DNA of 64,000 bases from Clostridia bacterium. GTDB taxonomy: Bacteria > Bacillota > Clostridia > Christensenellales > Aristaeellaceae. The first letter of the stretch is position 1. Each line of letters starts with the position of its first letter. Location of the stretch: the NCBI GenBank assembly GCA_017549335.1, contig JAFYVB010000030.1, positions 1 to 64,000 on the forward strand. The letters run 5' to 3'. Made by a program: the position numbers and the translations under genes. The notes under the pieces were generated by a model. The model searched no databases. It saw only the letters and a program-made list of their open reading frames with translations, and was not told the DNA's origin. Positions 33,377-42,640 of this stretch are shown here, piece by piece.

Positions 33377-35347
33377 TTAATCCGCTTTGCGGCCGATGGT
33401 GGCCTTGATGCGGCGAACGCCGGCGGAAGAAGCTTCTTCCTTCTTGATTTTGAAGGAGACCAGATCGCCGGTATTTTCGGCGTGGGGGCCGCCGCAGATT
33501 TCCTTGGAGTATTCGCCCATGGTGTATACGCGGACAACTTCGCCGTACTTGCTTTCAAACAGACCCATGGCGCCCTGAGCCTTGGCTTCGGCGACGGACA
33601 TTTCTTCCATGGTGACGGGCACCTTGGCGGCAATGGCTTCGTTTACCAGCTTTTCAACCTCGGCAAGCTCTTCCGCGGTAACCTTGCGGCCGAAGGTAAA
33701 GTCAAAGCGCAGACGCTCGGCGGTGATGTTGGAGCCCTTCTGGTGCACTTCGTCGCCCAGAACCTTGCGCAGGGCAGCCTGCAGCAGGTGGGTAGCGGTG
33801 TGCAGGCAGGTGGTCTGCTCGCTGTGATCGGCAAGACCGCCCTTGAAGATCTGCTCAGCGCCGCTGCGGGAAGTGGCCTGATGCTGCTCAAAGCGCTTGC
33901 CGAAGTCCTCTTCGTCCACGGTCAGGCCGTTTTCGGCAGCCAGTTCCTTGGTCAGCTCCAGCGGGAAGCCGAAGGTATCGTAAAGCTTGAAGGCGTTGCG
34001 GCCGTCGATGACGGACAGGCGGGTCTTGATGGCAGCGCACTCTTCCTTGACCTTGGCGATGTCGCCGGCCTTGACGGCTTCGATGGCGGGCACCATGTCG
34101 GGAGAGGGACGCAGGATCTTGCAGTTGACGGCATCCTGAGCGGCGGCAAGGGTATCATCGTTCAGAATACGGTCCATGGCGTCGCTGACGCGACGGATGT
34201 TGCTCAGAAGCTTTTCGAATTCCTTCTCGCCCTGCTTAAGGGTGCGGGCAAAGCGGCCTTCTTCCAGCGCCAGCTGTTCCAGAACGAAAGCGCCGTTCTG
34301 CTCCAGTTCGGGATACACTTCCTTGTACTGGTTGATGATCACCTTGGCAATCTCGCAGGTGAAGCCTTCGCCCAGACCGATGCCCATGCCGTAGCGCACG
34401 GCGCGGCGGATCAGGCGGCGCAGGATATAGCCCTGACCGACGTTGGAGGGGGAGATGCCGCGGGGATCGCCGATGATGAAGGTGGAGGTGCGCATATGGT
34501 CGGCGATGATGCGGAAGGCCTTGGTGACCTCGTCGCTTTCGCCGTACTTCTTGCCGGAAAGCTCTTCGATCTTGCCCAGAATGCCGGCGAACAGATCGGT
34601 TTCGTACACGCTCTTTTTGTTGTTCAGCACGCAGATGGTGCGCTCAAGGCCCATGCCGGTATCCACGTTTTTCTGGTCAAGGGGCAGGAAGGTGCCGTCC
34701 TTCTGCTTGTTGTACTGCATGAACACGTCGTTCCAGATTTCCAGATACGCGCCGCACTTGCAGGCAGGGGAGCAACCCGGGCCGCAGGGAGTTTTGGTGA
34801 TGATGAACATTTCGGTGTCGGGGCCGCAGGGACCGGTGACGCCGGCGGGACCCCACCAGTTGTGCTCCTTGGGCAGATAGAACAGATGATCGTCCTTCAC
34901 GCCGCAGGAACGCCAGATGTTGGCGGCTTCTTCATCGCGGGGACAGTCTTCGTCGCCCTCAAACACGGTGAAGGCCAGCTTTTCGGGATCGATGCCCAGC
35001 CACTTTTCGCCGGTGAGGAATTCCCAGCTCCAGGGGATCATGTCCTTCTTGAAATAATCGCCCAGGCTCCAGTTGCCCAGCATTTCAAAGAAGGTCAGAT
35101 GGCTCATGTCGCCGACGTCGTCAATATCGCCCGTGCGGATGCACTTCTGCACGTCGGTCAGGCGGGTGCCCTGAGGATGCTTCTGGCCCAGCAGATAGGG
35201 AACCAGGGGATGCATGCCTGCGGTGGTGAACAGAACGGTAGGATCGTTTTCGGGGATGACGGAAGCGGAGGGGATGACGCTGTGGCCCTTTTCCTTGAAG
35301 AACTCAAGGAAGAGCGCGCGCAGCTCGTTGGCGGACAGCTGTTTCAT
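33377..35347 (-). CDS. alaS: Alanyl-tRNA synthetase lacking the C-Ala domain
   Basis: 656 residues from the ATG at 35347 (MKQLSANELR, AAGGAG upstream); the usual length is about 870. The class II catalytic domain, tRNA-recognition domain and editing domain are present. Editing-site zinc ligands are seen as HTATH and CGGPHAENTGD. The protein stops right after the SAD segment (GVRRIKATIGRKAD), so the C-terminal dimerisation/tRNA-elbow domain (C-Ala) is missing, and downstream sequence shows no continuation in another frame. Charging and editing should still occur. A T-box leader controls it. Confidence 0.95.
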   Translation of the reverse strand: MKQLSANELRALFLEFFKEKGHSVIPSASVIPENDPTVLFTTAGMHPLVPYLLGQKHPQGTRLTDVQKCIRTGDIDDVGDMSHLTFFEMLGNWSLGDYFKKDMIPWSWEFLTGEKWLGIDPEKLAFTVFEGDEDCPRDEEAANIWRSCGVKDDHLFYLPKEHNWWGPAGVTGPCGPDTEMFIITKTPCGPGCSPACKCGAYLEIWNDVFMQYNKQKDGTFLPLDQKNVDTGMGLERTICVLNNKKSVYETDLFAGILGKIEELSGKKYGESDEVTKAFRIIADHMRTSTFIIGDPRGISPSNVGQGYILRRLIRRAVRYGMGIGLGEGFTCEIAKVIINQYKEVYPELEQNGAFVLEQLALEEGRFARTLKQGEKEFEKLLSNIRRVSDAMDRILNDDTLAAAQDAVNCKILRPSPDMVPAIEAVKAGDIAKVKEECAAIKTRLSVIDGRNAFKLYDTFGFPLELTKELAAENGLTVDEEDFGKRFEQHQATSRSGAEQIFKGGLADHSEQTTCLHTATHLLQAALRKVLGDEVHQKGSNITAERLRFDFTFGRKVTAEELAEVEKLVNEAIAAKVPVTMEEMSVAEAKAQGAMGLFESKYGEVVRVYTMGEYSKEICGGPHAENTGDLVSFKIKKEEASSAGVRRIKATIGRKAD

Positions 35348-35364
35348 GATGATATACTCCTTCC

Positions 35365-35603
35365 AAAAATAGAAATGTGTCTGTACGTTTCGAAGACGAA
35401 CAGACACTCATTCGCGGTACCACTTCGATTGACGCATTACGCGCCCACCTCATCGCCTGATAACGGTAGGTGACCGGCCGATCTTACTTTGGTTCCGATC
35501 GGCGACTCGGCAGGGGCTTCTCCGTGCTGCGCCGATCTTGCACTGTCATCGGCTCGCTGAGGGCGCACAGATACTTAACTGCGTCAAAGTCTTTGTATTA
35601 CAA
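35365..35603 (-). promoter_or_regulatory. T-box riboswitch leader of alaS
   Basis: The conserved T-box AAGTGGTACCGCG occupies 35425-35413. Its UGGU would pair with an ACCA tRNA end, as expected for tRNA-Ala. It is followed by a terminator stem GTGTCTGT (35407-35400) with ACAGACAC (35384-35377) and a T-rich tail, competing with the antiterminator. Upstream stem-loops fill about 170 nt. The specifier codon could not be fixed by eye. Confidence 0.9.
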
Positions 35604-35609
35604 ATTGAA

Positions 35610-35638
35610 ATTATAGTCATTTTTCCCCGAAATGTCAA
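35610..35638 (-). promoter_or_regulatory. Consensus promoter of alaS
   Basis: Minus-strand -35 TTGACA (35638-35633), 17-nt spacer, -10 TATAAT (35615-35610): a perfect match to the sigma-A consensus. Confidence 0.92.
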
Positions 35639-35724
35639 GTAAATAAGGAGAAGAAAGTGCGGGATAATATGCGAAAAACGTCGGTCATATACAACCTGAA
35701 CATAAACTGAGAATCTGTTGTCAC

Positions 35725-35753
35725 TTGCTTTTTCACTGTTTATATGTCATAAT
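35725..35753 (+). promoter_or_regulatory. Promoter of the MBOAT/AlgJ pair
   Basis: -35 TTGCTT (35725-35730), 17-nt spacer, -10 CATAAT (35748-35753) with extended TGT. Confidence 0.7.
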
Positions 35754-35787
35754 CAAACATATTTGGAAATGGATTATGGAGGGTATT

Positions 35788-37215
35788 ATGCTATTTACAA
35801 GCATGGAGTTTGTTTTTTGCTTTTTTCCTTTGGTTGTCTGTTTCTATTTTTTGCTGAGGGGCAGCGCAAGAAATGTATGGCTGCTCATGGTCAGTTTGCT
35901 GTTTTATGCATGGGGTGAGCCAAAATTTGTACTTGTCATGCTCCTATCGATTTTGACAAATTATCTGTTGGCACTGGGTATTCAGAGAACGAGAAATGCT
36001 TCTACTGTCAGTAAATGCATACTTGGACTGGGTGTGCTGATCAATCTCGGATTGTTGTTCGGATACAAATATCTGAATTTCTTTACGCAGACGCTGCATC
36101 TGTGGTTTCCGCAGACAAAATCAATGATTCCCGCAACCAATATCGTGTTGCCCATCGGTATTTCTTTTTTCACATTTCAGGCGCTCAGCTATGTAATCGA
36201 CGTATACAAAGGCGTGCCAGCACAGAAAAGCATTATCGATCTCGCATTGTATATATCCTTTTTCCCGCAGCTGATCGCAGGCCCAATTGTGCGCTATACC
36301 ACTATTGTGGATCAGCTGAAGGACAGAACCGTCAGCTGTGAAAAGTTTGCGCAAGGATTGCATCGCTTTTTTATAGGTTTTAATAAAAAAGTATTGATCG
36401 CCAATATTTTGGCAGAAGTGGCAGATACAGCCTTTGCCGCAGCTGCGCCCAGCACCGGTATGGCCTGGTTTGGCGTGATCTGCTATGCACTGCAGATTTA
36501 TTTCGATTTCAGCGGATACTCCGATATGGCTATCGGCCTTGGCAGAATATTCGGGTTTGAATTTATGGAAAACTTCGACTATCCGTATATATCGAAAACG
36601 ATTACGGAATTCTGGCGCAGATGGCATATATCTTTGGGATCATGGTTCCGTGATTATTTGTATTTCCCGCTTGGCGGCTCCCGTGTCAAAACAAAAGGCA
36701 GACTGCTATTTAACTTGCTGGTTGTGTGGCTGGCTACAGGTATCTGGCACGGAGCTAACTGGACGTTTATCGTATGGGGGCTGGGATACGGTTTACTGGT
36801 CATTGTTGAAAAGCTGTTTCAGTTGCCCAAACGGCTTTCGCAGCATAAGCATTTGTCAGCGGTCTATCAGGGGGGAACGCTGCTCGTTGTGCTGCTGAAC
36901 TGGGTATTCTTCCGCAGCGTCAACCTGACGAAGGCGTTTGATTATTTCCGGGTCATGCTGTGTTTGGACGGCAATCCGCTTATCGGTCCGGATCTGCTGC
37001 AGAATCTGCGCGATTATGCTGTAACGGCCGTAATGGGAATACTGCTTTCAACTCCTGTTGTTAAACAAATGAAGCTGAAATTACTTGAAAAGCATCCCGG
37101 CAGTGCCGCGGCCGTGCAGGCTGTTGGATTGATCGTTCAAGGCGTGCTTTTCGCAGTAAGTATCTCCTTCCTTGCCATGAGCGCTCACAACCCCTTTATT
37201 TACTTCAATTTCTGA
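35788..37215 (+). CDS. MBOAT family O-acyltransferase (AlgI/DltB-like)
   Basis: 475 residues from the ATG at 35788 after GGAGGG; upstream ATGs lie over or before the promoter. It is polytopic with about ten membrane segments. The MBOAT core is present: YFDFSGYSDMAIGLG, EFWRRWHISLGSWFRDYLYFPLGG and the catalytic His in GIWHGANWTF. AlgI-type proteins pass acetyl groups across the membrane to a partner that acetylates exopolysaccharide or wall polymers. The partner is the next gene, 17 nt downstream. Base composition is clearly richer in A/T than the neighbours. Confidence 0.93.
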   Translation: MLFTSMEFVFCFFPLVVCFYFLLRGSARNVWLLMVSLLFYAWGEPKFVLVMLLSILTNYLLALGIQRTRNASTVSKCILGLGVLINLGLLFGYKYLNFFTQTLHLWFPQTKSMIPATNIVLPIGISFFTFQALSYVIDVYKGVPAQKSIIDLALYISFFPQLIAGPIVRYTTIVDQLKDRTVSCEKFAQGLHRFFIGFNKKVLIANILAEVADTAFAAAAPSTGMAWFGVICYALQIYFDFSGYSDMAIGLGRIFGFEFMENFDYPYISKTITEFWRRWHISLGSWFRDYLYFPLGGSRVKTKGRLLFNLLVVWLATGIWHGANWTFIVWGLGYGLLVIVEKLFQLPKRLSQHKHLSAVYQGGTLLVVLLNWVFFRSVNLTKAFDYFRVMLCLDGNPLIGPDLLQNLRDYAVTAVMGILLSTPVVKQMKLKLLEKHPGSAAAVQAVGLIVQGVLFAVSISFLAMSAHNPFIYFNF

Positions 37216-37231
37216 GAAAAGAGGAATTGCT

Positions 37232-38803
37232 ATGCTGAAGAAACCTGCTGCCGTTTATATAGCAATATTCTTTTTTGCGGTCATTTGCTTGTACGGGGTC
37301 GCGAATTCTCATTTGATAAAAGAGCCTCTTAAACAGTTTGCAAAAGACAAGGATACAGACGCTTTTATTGCTGATGTGCAAAAAGCTTATGTATCCGATA
37401 AGTTGTTTTCCAAGGATTTTCTGATCTCGGTGAACGGTTTGTATGCGCGGCTGACCAATAGATGTGTTTATAATGATGTTTCATTGCTGAAGAATGGGTC
37501 ATTGATGATTGAAGTACCTCATTATCGGGATATGAAAGCGGAAGCGGATAAACTGTACGGAATAAAGCGGTATCTTGAAACGGAGAAAAACACTCAGTTT
37601 TTGTATGTTCAGTGCGGAACCAATATCGATTTGGAACAAACCGTACTTCGGGTCGATTCTTCCTTCAATGATTATGAAAAATGTGATCAGCTGCTGGAGA
37701 GGCTGCGTTTGCAAGGAGTAAACACAATTGATTTGCGCCAAAAGTTGAACGGTACGATAGCGGATACGGAAAAGTATTATTTCCGTACAGATCATCACTG
37801 GAATTATGCCGGTGCGCTGGTGGGGCTTCAGATGATAACTCAGGAAATGGATAAGCTTTTTCCGGAATATGAATTCGACCTTTCGCATACGGAATTTGAA
37901 AATTGGGAAAAGCATACTTTGAAAAACTTCTTACTGGGCAACGTTGGAAGACGCGTTGGGCCATGGTATGCAGGAGTGGAAGATTTTTTCTATTACACGC
38001 CAAAGTTTGATACGGATATGAGCTGCGTAATGTATAACGGGAGTACTGCATTACTTAATAAAGGAGATTTTGAGACAGTAAATATCCAAAAGAAAAAAAT
38101 CGCTCAAAGGGATTATTTGCGATCAGAACCGTACTTTGCGTATGTTGGCGCCAACTATCCTGTTGTCAAATATCGCAATATGAATGCTCCCAATGATTTG
38201 AAAATCTTAATGATCAGAGACAGCTTTTCCATACCGCTGCAAGTGTATATGGCTTCGCTGTTCACCGAAGTAGATGCTGTTGATCCGCGGCACTATAAAG
38301 GAGTTACGCTGACCGATTGCCTGCAGGCGGATTCCTACGATATTGTCCTGATGGTACTTGCACCCTTTGCGATTTTTAAATCGGATTTCTTCTCTTTTGT
38401 GGACGTGTCGAATACAGCCTATAACGTGACGGATACGGTTCGTATAGATTCGCTTGTTGTTAATGAGGACAAAAAAGCCGGGAACAGCAAAGCTTTGCCT
38501 GTTGAATTAAAACCGGGAAATATCTGCACCGTAAAGATCGACCGCGCAGAGCTTTCGTCGGGAAACACCCGAGGATTTATGTTGAACCTGCAAGATGTTT
38601 CGGCAAACAAGGTGCTGCAAAGCATGGTTTTCGATTTGGAATACGGAAACAGGACCGATGGGTTTACATGGGTTTTTGATATTCCCCAAACAGATCATGA
38701 TCTGAAATTGGTGCTTTATTCGGGAACAAACAGTAAAGCAGCTGATGCGGCGGTTGATTTTCAGGGGATTGAAATTGTTCAGCAAAACAAAGGAACAGAA
38801 TAA
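37232..38803 (+). CDS. AlgJ/AlgX-like SGNH-type O-acetyltransferase
   Basis: 523 residues with an N-terminal signal anchor (residues of about 5-25) and an extracytoplasmic domain. The DHHW-family motif is seen in FRTDHHWNYAGA and the nucleophile Ser in IRDSFSIP, as in AlgJ and AlgX, which transfer acetyl groups delivered by an AlgI-type MBOAT. Residues after about 410 form an extra beta-rich domain. The polymer acetylated is unknown; no polysaccharide synthesis cluster adjoins it. The codons are A/T-rich like the MBOAT gene. A strong terminator follows. Confidence 0.87.
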   Translation: MLKKPAAVYIAIFFFAVICLYGVANSHLIKEPLKQFAKDKDTDAFIADVQKAYVSDKLFSKDFLISVNGLYARLTNRCVYNDVSLLKNGSLMIEVPHYRDMKAEADKLYGIKRYLETEKNTQFLYVQCGTNIDLEQTVLRVDSSFNDYEKCDQLLERLRLQGVNTIDLRQKLNGTIADTEKYYFRTDHHWNYAGALVGLQMITQEMDKLFPEYEFDLSHTEFENWEKHTLKNFLLGNVGRRVGPWYAGVEDFFYYTPKFDTDMSCVMYNGSTALLNKGDFETVNIQKKKIAQRDYLRSEPYFAYVGANYPVVKYRNMNAPNDLKILMIRDSFSIPLQVYMASLFTEVDAVDPRHYKGVTLTDCLQADSYDIVLMVLAPFAIFKSDFFSFVDVSNTAYNVTDTVRIDSLVVNEDKKAGNSKALPVELKPGNICTVKIDRAELSSGNTRGFMLNLQDVSANKVLQSMVFDLEYGNRTDGFTWVFDIPQTDHDLKLVLYSGTNSKAADAAVDFQGIEIVQQNKGTE

Positions 38804-38807
38804 TAAA

Positions 38808-38841
38808 AAAGAATCCGAAGGAATGCTCCTTCGGATTCTTT
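38808..38841. terminator. Intrinsic terminator, bidirectional
   Basis: A perfect 15-bp stem (38808-38822 with 38827-38841), ATGC loop, A-rich on the 5' side and T-rich on the 3' side. It lies between convergent genes. Confidence 0.9.
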
Positions 38842-38849
38842 CGAATTAA

Positions 38850-39533
38850 TTATCTTCTGAACTGCTGTCTGCGCTTGAAGTGATGATACTCCCGTTTGCA
38901 CAGGTCAATGAGATCTTGCCCGAAAAACAGTGCCACGTTCACCAGCGATGCAATGGCGGCGCAGCGGCCGTTGACGCCGCCCCAGAGCAGGGCTGTAAGG
39001 AAATAGACAGCGTCGATCAGCGCCAGCCATTTGGCCTTGACGGGGATGATATAGAGCATGAAGGTCATATCGGGATAGAGGGCTGCAAAGGCGAAGAACA
39101 GCGAGAAATACAAATAGGTATTGGGAATGATGGCATACCCTGCGATGAAGTAGGCGACAAAGCCGCCGATGATATTGGCCAGTGCGCCGATCACGTAGTA
39201 GATCAGGAAACGCCTTACGCCCCAGCGGTTTTCAAGGGCTGTGCCGATGGAATAGTAAAAGAACAGGCTCAGCAGCGCCCAGATGGTGGAGGTGCCTGCG
39301 GGCGGAACGATCAGCCAGGTGACAAGCCGCCACACTTCGCCCCGCAGAACGCGGCCGATATTGAGCGTTAAATAGCCCGTGAGGTTGATGGGGTTAAAGG
39401 AATAGGCGCTGGACATGGCGGCGAAGAAATCCAGCACGAAAACGCCCAGCATGGCAAAAACAAGATAGCGCATGAAGGGGGGGATGGTGTAGCGGTAGAG
39501 CTTGCGCTCAAGACGGTTTAAAAGATTGCGCAT
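38850..39533 (-). CDS. Rhomboid-like membrane protein without catalytic residues
   Basis: 227 residues with about six membrane segments and the rhomboid scaffold: the L1-loop GEVWRLVTWLIVPP, then ALENRWGVRRFLIYYVIGA. The segment that should hold the catalytic GxSG reads IIPNTYLYFSLFFAF, and the last spans have no His in the expected place (AIASLVNVALFF). Both members of the Ser-His dyad are therefore absent, so it is likely a pseudoprotease. The function is unknown. AGGAGG-type site upstream; the promoter is divergent from glyS. Confidence 0.8.
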   Translation of the reverse strand: MRNLLNRLERKLYRYTIPPFMRYLVFAMLGVFVLDFFAAMSSAYSFNPINLTGYLTLNIGRVLRGEVWRLVTWLIVPPAGTSTIWALLSLFFYYSIGTALENRWGVRRFLIYYVIGALANIIGGFVAYFIAGYAIIPNTYLYFSLFFAFAALYPDMTFMLYIIPVKAKWLALIDAVYFLTALLWGGVNGRCAAIASLVNVALFFGQDLIDLCKREYHHFKRRQQFRR

Positions 39534-39602
39534 GGTTTCCTCCTGAAGCTGATAAAAACAGTGTATCCCAAAAGGGTAAAGAACATCGCATTGGATACCG
39601 AT

Positions 39603-39631
39603 ATTATACCATGTTACGCTGCTGAAATCAA
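39603..39631 (-). promoter_or_regulatory. Promoter of the rhomboid-like gene
   Basis: Minus-strand -35 TTGATT (39631-39626), 17-nt spacer, -10 TATAAT (39608-39603) with extended TGG. Confidence 0.75.
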
Positions 39632-39656
39632 CGAAAGGTCAAGCGCGGATAATTTC

Positions 39657-39684
39657 TTGACGAAACGCCAAAACATGGTATAAT
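39657..39684 (+). promoter_or_regulatory. Promoter of glyS
   Basis: -35 TTGACG (39657-39662), 16-nt spacer, -10 TATAAT (39679-39684) with extended TGG. The 13 bases AACATGGTATAAT are repeated in inverted form in the divergent promoter. Confidence 0.8.
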
Positions 39685-39719
39685 AACAGGGTATGCAAAC
39701 ATGAGAGGAGTGCTCTTTT

Positions 39720-41096
39720 ATGTCGAATGTAACCATGGACAAGCTCGTAGCCCTGTGCAAATCCCGCGGCTTTATCTATCCCGGTTCCGAAATCTACGGC
39801 GGTCTTGCCAATACCTGGGATTTCGGTCCTCTGGGCGTTGAGTTTAAGAATAATATCAAAAAGGCCTGGTGGCAGAAGTTCGTCCAGGAAAGCAAGTACA
39901 ACGTGGGTCTGGATGCCGGCATCCTGATGAACCGCGAAGTATGGGTGGCCTCCGGTCACGTGGGCGGCTTCAACGATCCCCTGATGGACTGCAAGGCCTG
40001 CAAGGCCCGCTTCCGCGCCGATAAGCTGATCGAAGACTTCACCGGCGGCGCCGAGACCGGCGACGGCTGGAAGAACGAAGAATTGGAAGCCTACATCGCC
40101 GAGCATGATATCAAGTGCCCCGTGTGCGGCCGCAAGGACTTCACCGGCATCCGTCAGTTCAACCTGATGTTCAAGACCCATCTGGGCGTGAACGAAGCTT
40201 CTGCCTCCGAGGTGCTGCTGCGCCCCGAGACCGCGCAGGGTATTTTCGTTAACTTCCAGAATGTGATGCGCGCCAGCCGCAAGAAGATCCCCGCCGGTAT
40301 CGCGCAGATCGGTAAGTCTTTCCGTAATGAGATCACCCCCGGTAACTTCATCTTCCGCGTGCTGGAATTTGAACAGATGGAGCTGGAATTCTTCTGCAAG
40401 CCCGGCACCGATCTGGAGTGGTTCGAATACTGGCGCTCCTTCTGCCGCGATTGGCTGCTCTCCCTTGGTATCAAGGAAGAAAGCCTGCGTCTGCGCGATC
40501 ATGAGCCCGAGAAGCTGGCCTTCTATTCCAAGGCTACCACGGACTTTGAGTATCTGTTCCCCTTCGGCTGGGGCGAACTGTGGGGCATTGCCGACCGTAC
40601 CGATTACGATCTGACCCAGCACAGCAAGCACTCCGGCAAGAACATGGAATACCTCGATCCCACCACGGGCGAAAAGTACGTTCCCTACTGCATCGAGCCT
40701 TCCGTTGGCGTGGAACGCTGCGTACTGGCCTTCCTGTGCAATGCCTACGAAGAGCAGCAGCTGGAGAATGACACCCGCGTGGTGCTGCATCTGCATCCCG
40801 CTCTGGCGCCCTTCAAGGCGGCCGTTCTGCCCCTGCAGAAGAACAAGCTGGGCGGCCTTGCCAGCGAGATCCACGAAAAGCTGGCCAAGTACTTCCCTGT
40901 GGATTACGACGAAACCGGCTCCATCGGCAAGCGCTATCGCCGTCAGGATGAGATCGGTACGCCCTTCTGCATCTGCGTGGACTTCGATACCGAAGAAACC
41001 GGCACCGTCACCGTCCGCGACCGTGACACCATGGAGCAGGAGCGCGTGAAGATCGAAGATCTGAAGAGCTACATCGAAGAAAAACTGTACTTCTAA
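39720..41096 (+). CDS. glyS: Glycyl-tRNA synthetase (single-chain, dimeric type)
   Basis: 458 residues. A class IIa synthetase of the alpha2 type, which charges tRNA-Gly, as opposed to the alpha2beta2 GlyQ/GlyS enzyme. The N terminus [23 protein letters not shown], motif 2 [16 protein letters not shown] and the C-terminal anticodon domain are typical. A four-Cys zinc site (CKAC...CPVC) is inserted in the catalytic part. AGGAGTG precedes the ATG. It has its own promoter and a terminator after the stop; no T-box was seen. Confidence 0.96.
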   Translation: MSNVTMDKLVALCKSRGFIYPGSEIYGGLANTWDFGPLGVEFKNNIKKAWWQKFVQESKYNVGLDAGILMNREVWVASGHVGGFNDPLMDCKACKARFRADKLIEDFTGGAETGDGWKNEELEAYIAEHDIKCPVCGRKDFTGIRQFNLMFKTHLGVNEASASEVLLRPETAQGIFVNFQNVMRASRKKIPAGIAQIGKSFRNEITPGNFIFRVLEFEQMELEFFCKPGTDLEWFEYWRSFCRDWLLSLGIKEESLRLRDHEPEKLAFYSKATTDFEYLFPFGWGELWGIADRTDYDLTQHSKHSGKNMEYLDPTTGEKYVPYCIEPSVGVERCVLAFLCNAYEEQQLENDTRVVLHLHPALAPFKAAVLPLQKNKLGGLASEIHEKLAKYFPVDYDETGSIGKRYRRQDEIGTPFCICVDFDTEETGTVTVRDRDTMEQERVKIEDLKSYIEEKLYF

Positions 41097-41110
41097 TCAA
41101 AAATCACACA

Positions 41111-41135
41111 GCGGGGTCATTCGGCCCCGCTTTTT
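41111..41135 (+). terminator. Intrinsic terminator after glyS
   Basis: GCGGGG (41111-41116) and CCCCGC (41125-41130) around an 8-nt loop, followed by five T. Confidence 0.82.
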
Positions 41136-41157
41136 GCAAAGCATTCGGAGGAAGAAA

Positions 41158-42150
41158 ATGGATAAAGCAATTCTCAAGCAGTGTTTTCACAATATGCTCT
41201 TTGTGGAAGAGCAGGAATACGGCCTTGTGCCCTTCCGCTATACGAAAAAGCAGTGCGAATTCTATGATACCATCACCTATGGCATCATCATGGGCGATAA
41301 AGCCCGCATGAGCGCCGGCATTACGCTGGAATTTGATACTGATGCCGATGCATTCACGCTGGTGTGGCAGATCGCCGGCGGCTATCCTGCCAATACCAAG
41401 GATCGCGGCAGCAGTCTGGACGTATTTGTGGACGGCACACTCATGCATCAGCATATGATCACCTGCGAGTGGCACGAAATGCAGGAGACCACCTTTGCCC
41501 TTCGCGAAGGGAAAAAGCGCGTGAAGATCATGCTGCCCAACACTTTCATTTTTGCGCTGACCGATATCCGCGTAAAGGAAGGCGCTGCCTTTGCGCCTGT
41601 TCCCAAGCGCGCAAAGAAGCTGCTGATGATGGGCGACAGCATTACCCAGGGCGTGGGCGCGCAGTTTGCCTCCACGGGTTATGCCATGCAGACGGGTCTT
41701 GGCCTTGACTGCGAATGCGTCAACCAGAGCATCGCTGCTGTGCGCTTTGAAAGCGAAGGCCTTGATAACGACGGCTTTACGCCCGATCTGATCACCGTGG
41801 CGCTGGGCACCAACGACTGGTCCGGCTGGAAGGATCGCGCCGAGTACGATGAGCGCGCCGGTCGCTTCATGGCGCGGATGAACGAATTGTATCCCAATGT
41901 GCCTGTGGTGTATCTCTCGCCCGTCAAGCGCTGCCGCGGCGAAGCTGACCGCGAGGAAATGTATAAGGAAGCCGAGCTGAAGGATGTATTGGCCCGCCTG
42001 TGCGCGCCCTATCCGCAGATGCAGGTGGCGGACGGCTGGAAGCTGATGCCCCATACCAGTTACTTCTTCGCAGACGGCCTGCATCCCAATGATCTGGGCA
42101 TGACGGTGTATGCGCACAGTGTGATCGATATCATCAAGGAAAGGCTGTAA
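41158..42150 (+). CDS. SGNH/GDSL-family hydrolase
   Basis: 330 residues from the ATG at 41158 after GGAGGAAGAAA. The N-terminal half (about residues 1-150) is a beta-sandwich-like domain. The C-terminal half is an SGNH hydrolase with blocks GDSITQG (Ser), GTNDWSG (Asn) and the DGLHPND Asp-His pair. There is no signal peptide. The family includes esterases and carbohydrate deacetylases; the substrate is unknown. It is followed immediately by the GNAT gene, probably on one transcript. Confidence 0.88.
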   Translation: MDKAILKQCFHNMLFVEEQEYGLVPFRYTKKQCEFYDTITYGIIMGDKARMSAGITLEFDTDADAFTLVWQIAGGYPANTKDRGSSLDVFVDGTLMHQHMITCEWHEMQETTFALREGKKRVKIMLPNTFIFALTDIRVKEGAAFAPVPKRAKKLLMMGDSITQGVGAQFASTGYAMQTGLGLDCECVNQSIAAVRFESEGLDNDGFTPDLITVALGTNDWSGWKDRAEYDERAGRFMARMNELYPNVPVVYLSPVKRCRGEADREEMYKEAELKDVLARLCAPYPQMQVADGWKLMPHTSYFFADGLHPNDLGMTVYAHSVIDIIKERL

Positions 42151-42152
42151 AA

Positions 42153-42632
42153 ATGACAGGAATCTATCATGTTAGAAGATTTCAGCTTGGTGATGCAGAC
42201 GAAGTGTCTGCGCTGATCACCAAGACGCTCAGAACAACCAACGTCAAGGACTATTCCGAAGAATACATCGAGAACGATGTAAAACAGTTTAGTCCGGAAG
42301 GGGTTATCAAACGAGCCGGATGGACGCATTTTTATGTTGTCTGTGATGGGGAGATGATCATTGGCTGCGGCGCAATTGGCCCGTATTGGGATAAGAAGGA
42401 TGAATGCAGCCTGTTTAATATCTTTGTGCTTCCGGAGTATCAGGGCAAGGGCGTCGGCCGCAAGATCATTGAAACACTGGAAAGCGATGAATACTTTTTA
42501 CGGGCAAAGCGTATTGAAATTCCTGCTTCCATCACTGCCTGTGCGTTTTACAGAAAAATGGGCTATACATACAAAAATGGCGTTGACGTCCCCGATGAAG
42601 AACAGCTATTCCGATTAGAAAAATTCAGGTAA
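42153..42632 (+). CDS. GNAT-family N-acetyltransferase
   Basis: 159 residues with the acetyl-CoA-binding signature LPEYQGKGVGRKIIETLE and the later ITACAFYRKMGY motif. The acceptor is unknown. The ATG at 42153 is 2 nt after the stop of the SGNH gene, with only a weak ribosome site (AAGGCTG), so coupling is likely. Base composition is more A/T-rich than the preceding gene. A terminator shared with the convergent phosphodiesterase follows. Confidence 0.9.
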   Translation: MTGIYHVRRFQLGDADEVSALITKTLRTTNVKDYSEEYIENDVKQFSPEGVIKRAGWTHFYVVCDGEMIIGCGAIGPYWDKKDECSLFNIFVLPEYQGKGVGRKIIETLESDEYFLRAKRIEIPASITACAFYRKMGYTYKNGVDVPDEEQLFRLEKFR

Positions 42633-42640
42633 ATGAAAAG

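Noticed and set aside
33368-35473. A 701-codon plus-strand frame opposite alaS
   Set aside because: alaS, with all its motifs, T-box and promoter, occupies the minus strand. The opposite frame has no ribosome site or recognisable domain.
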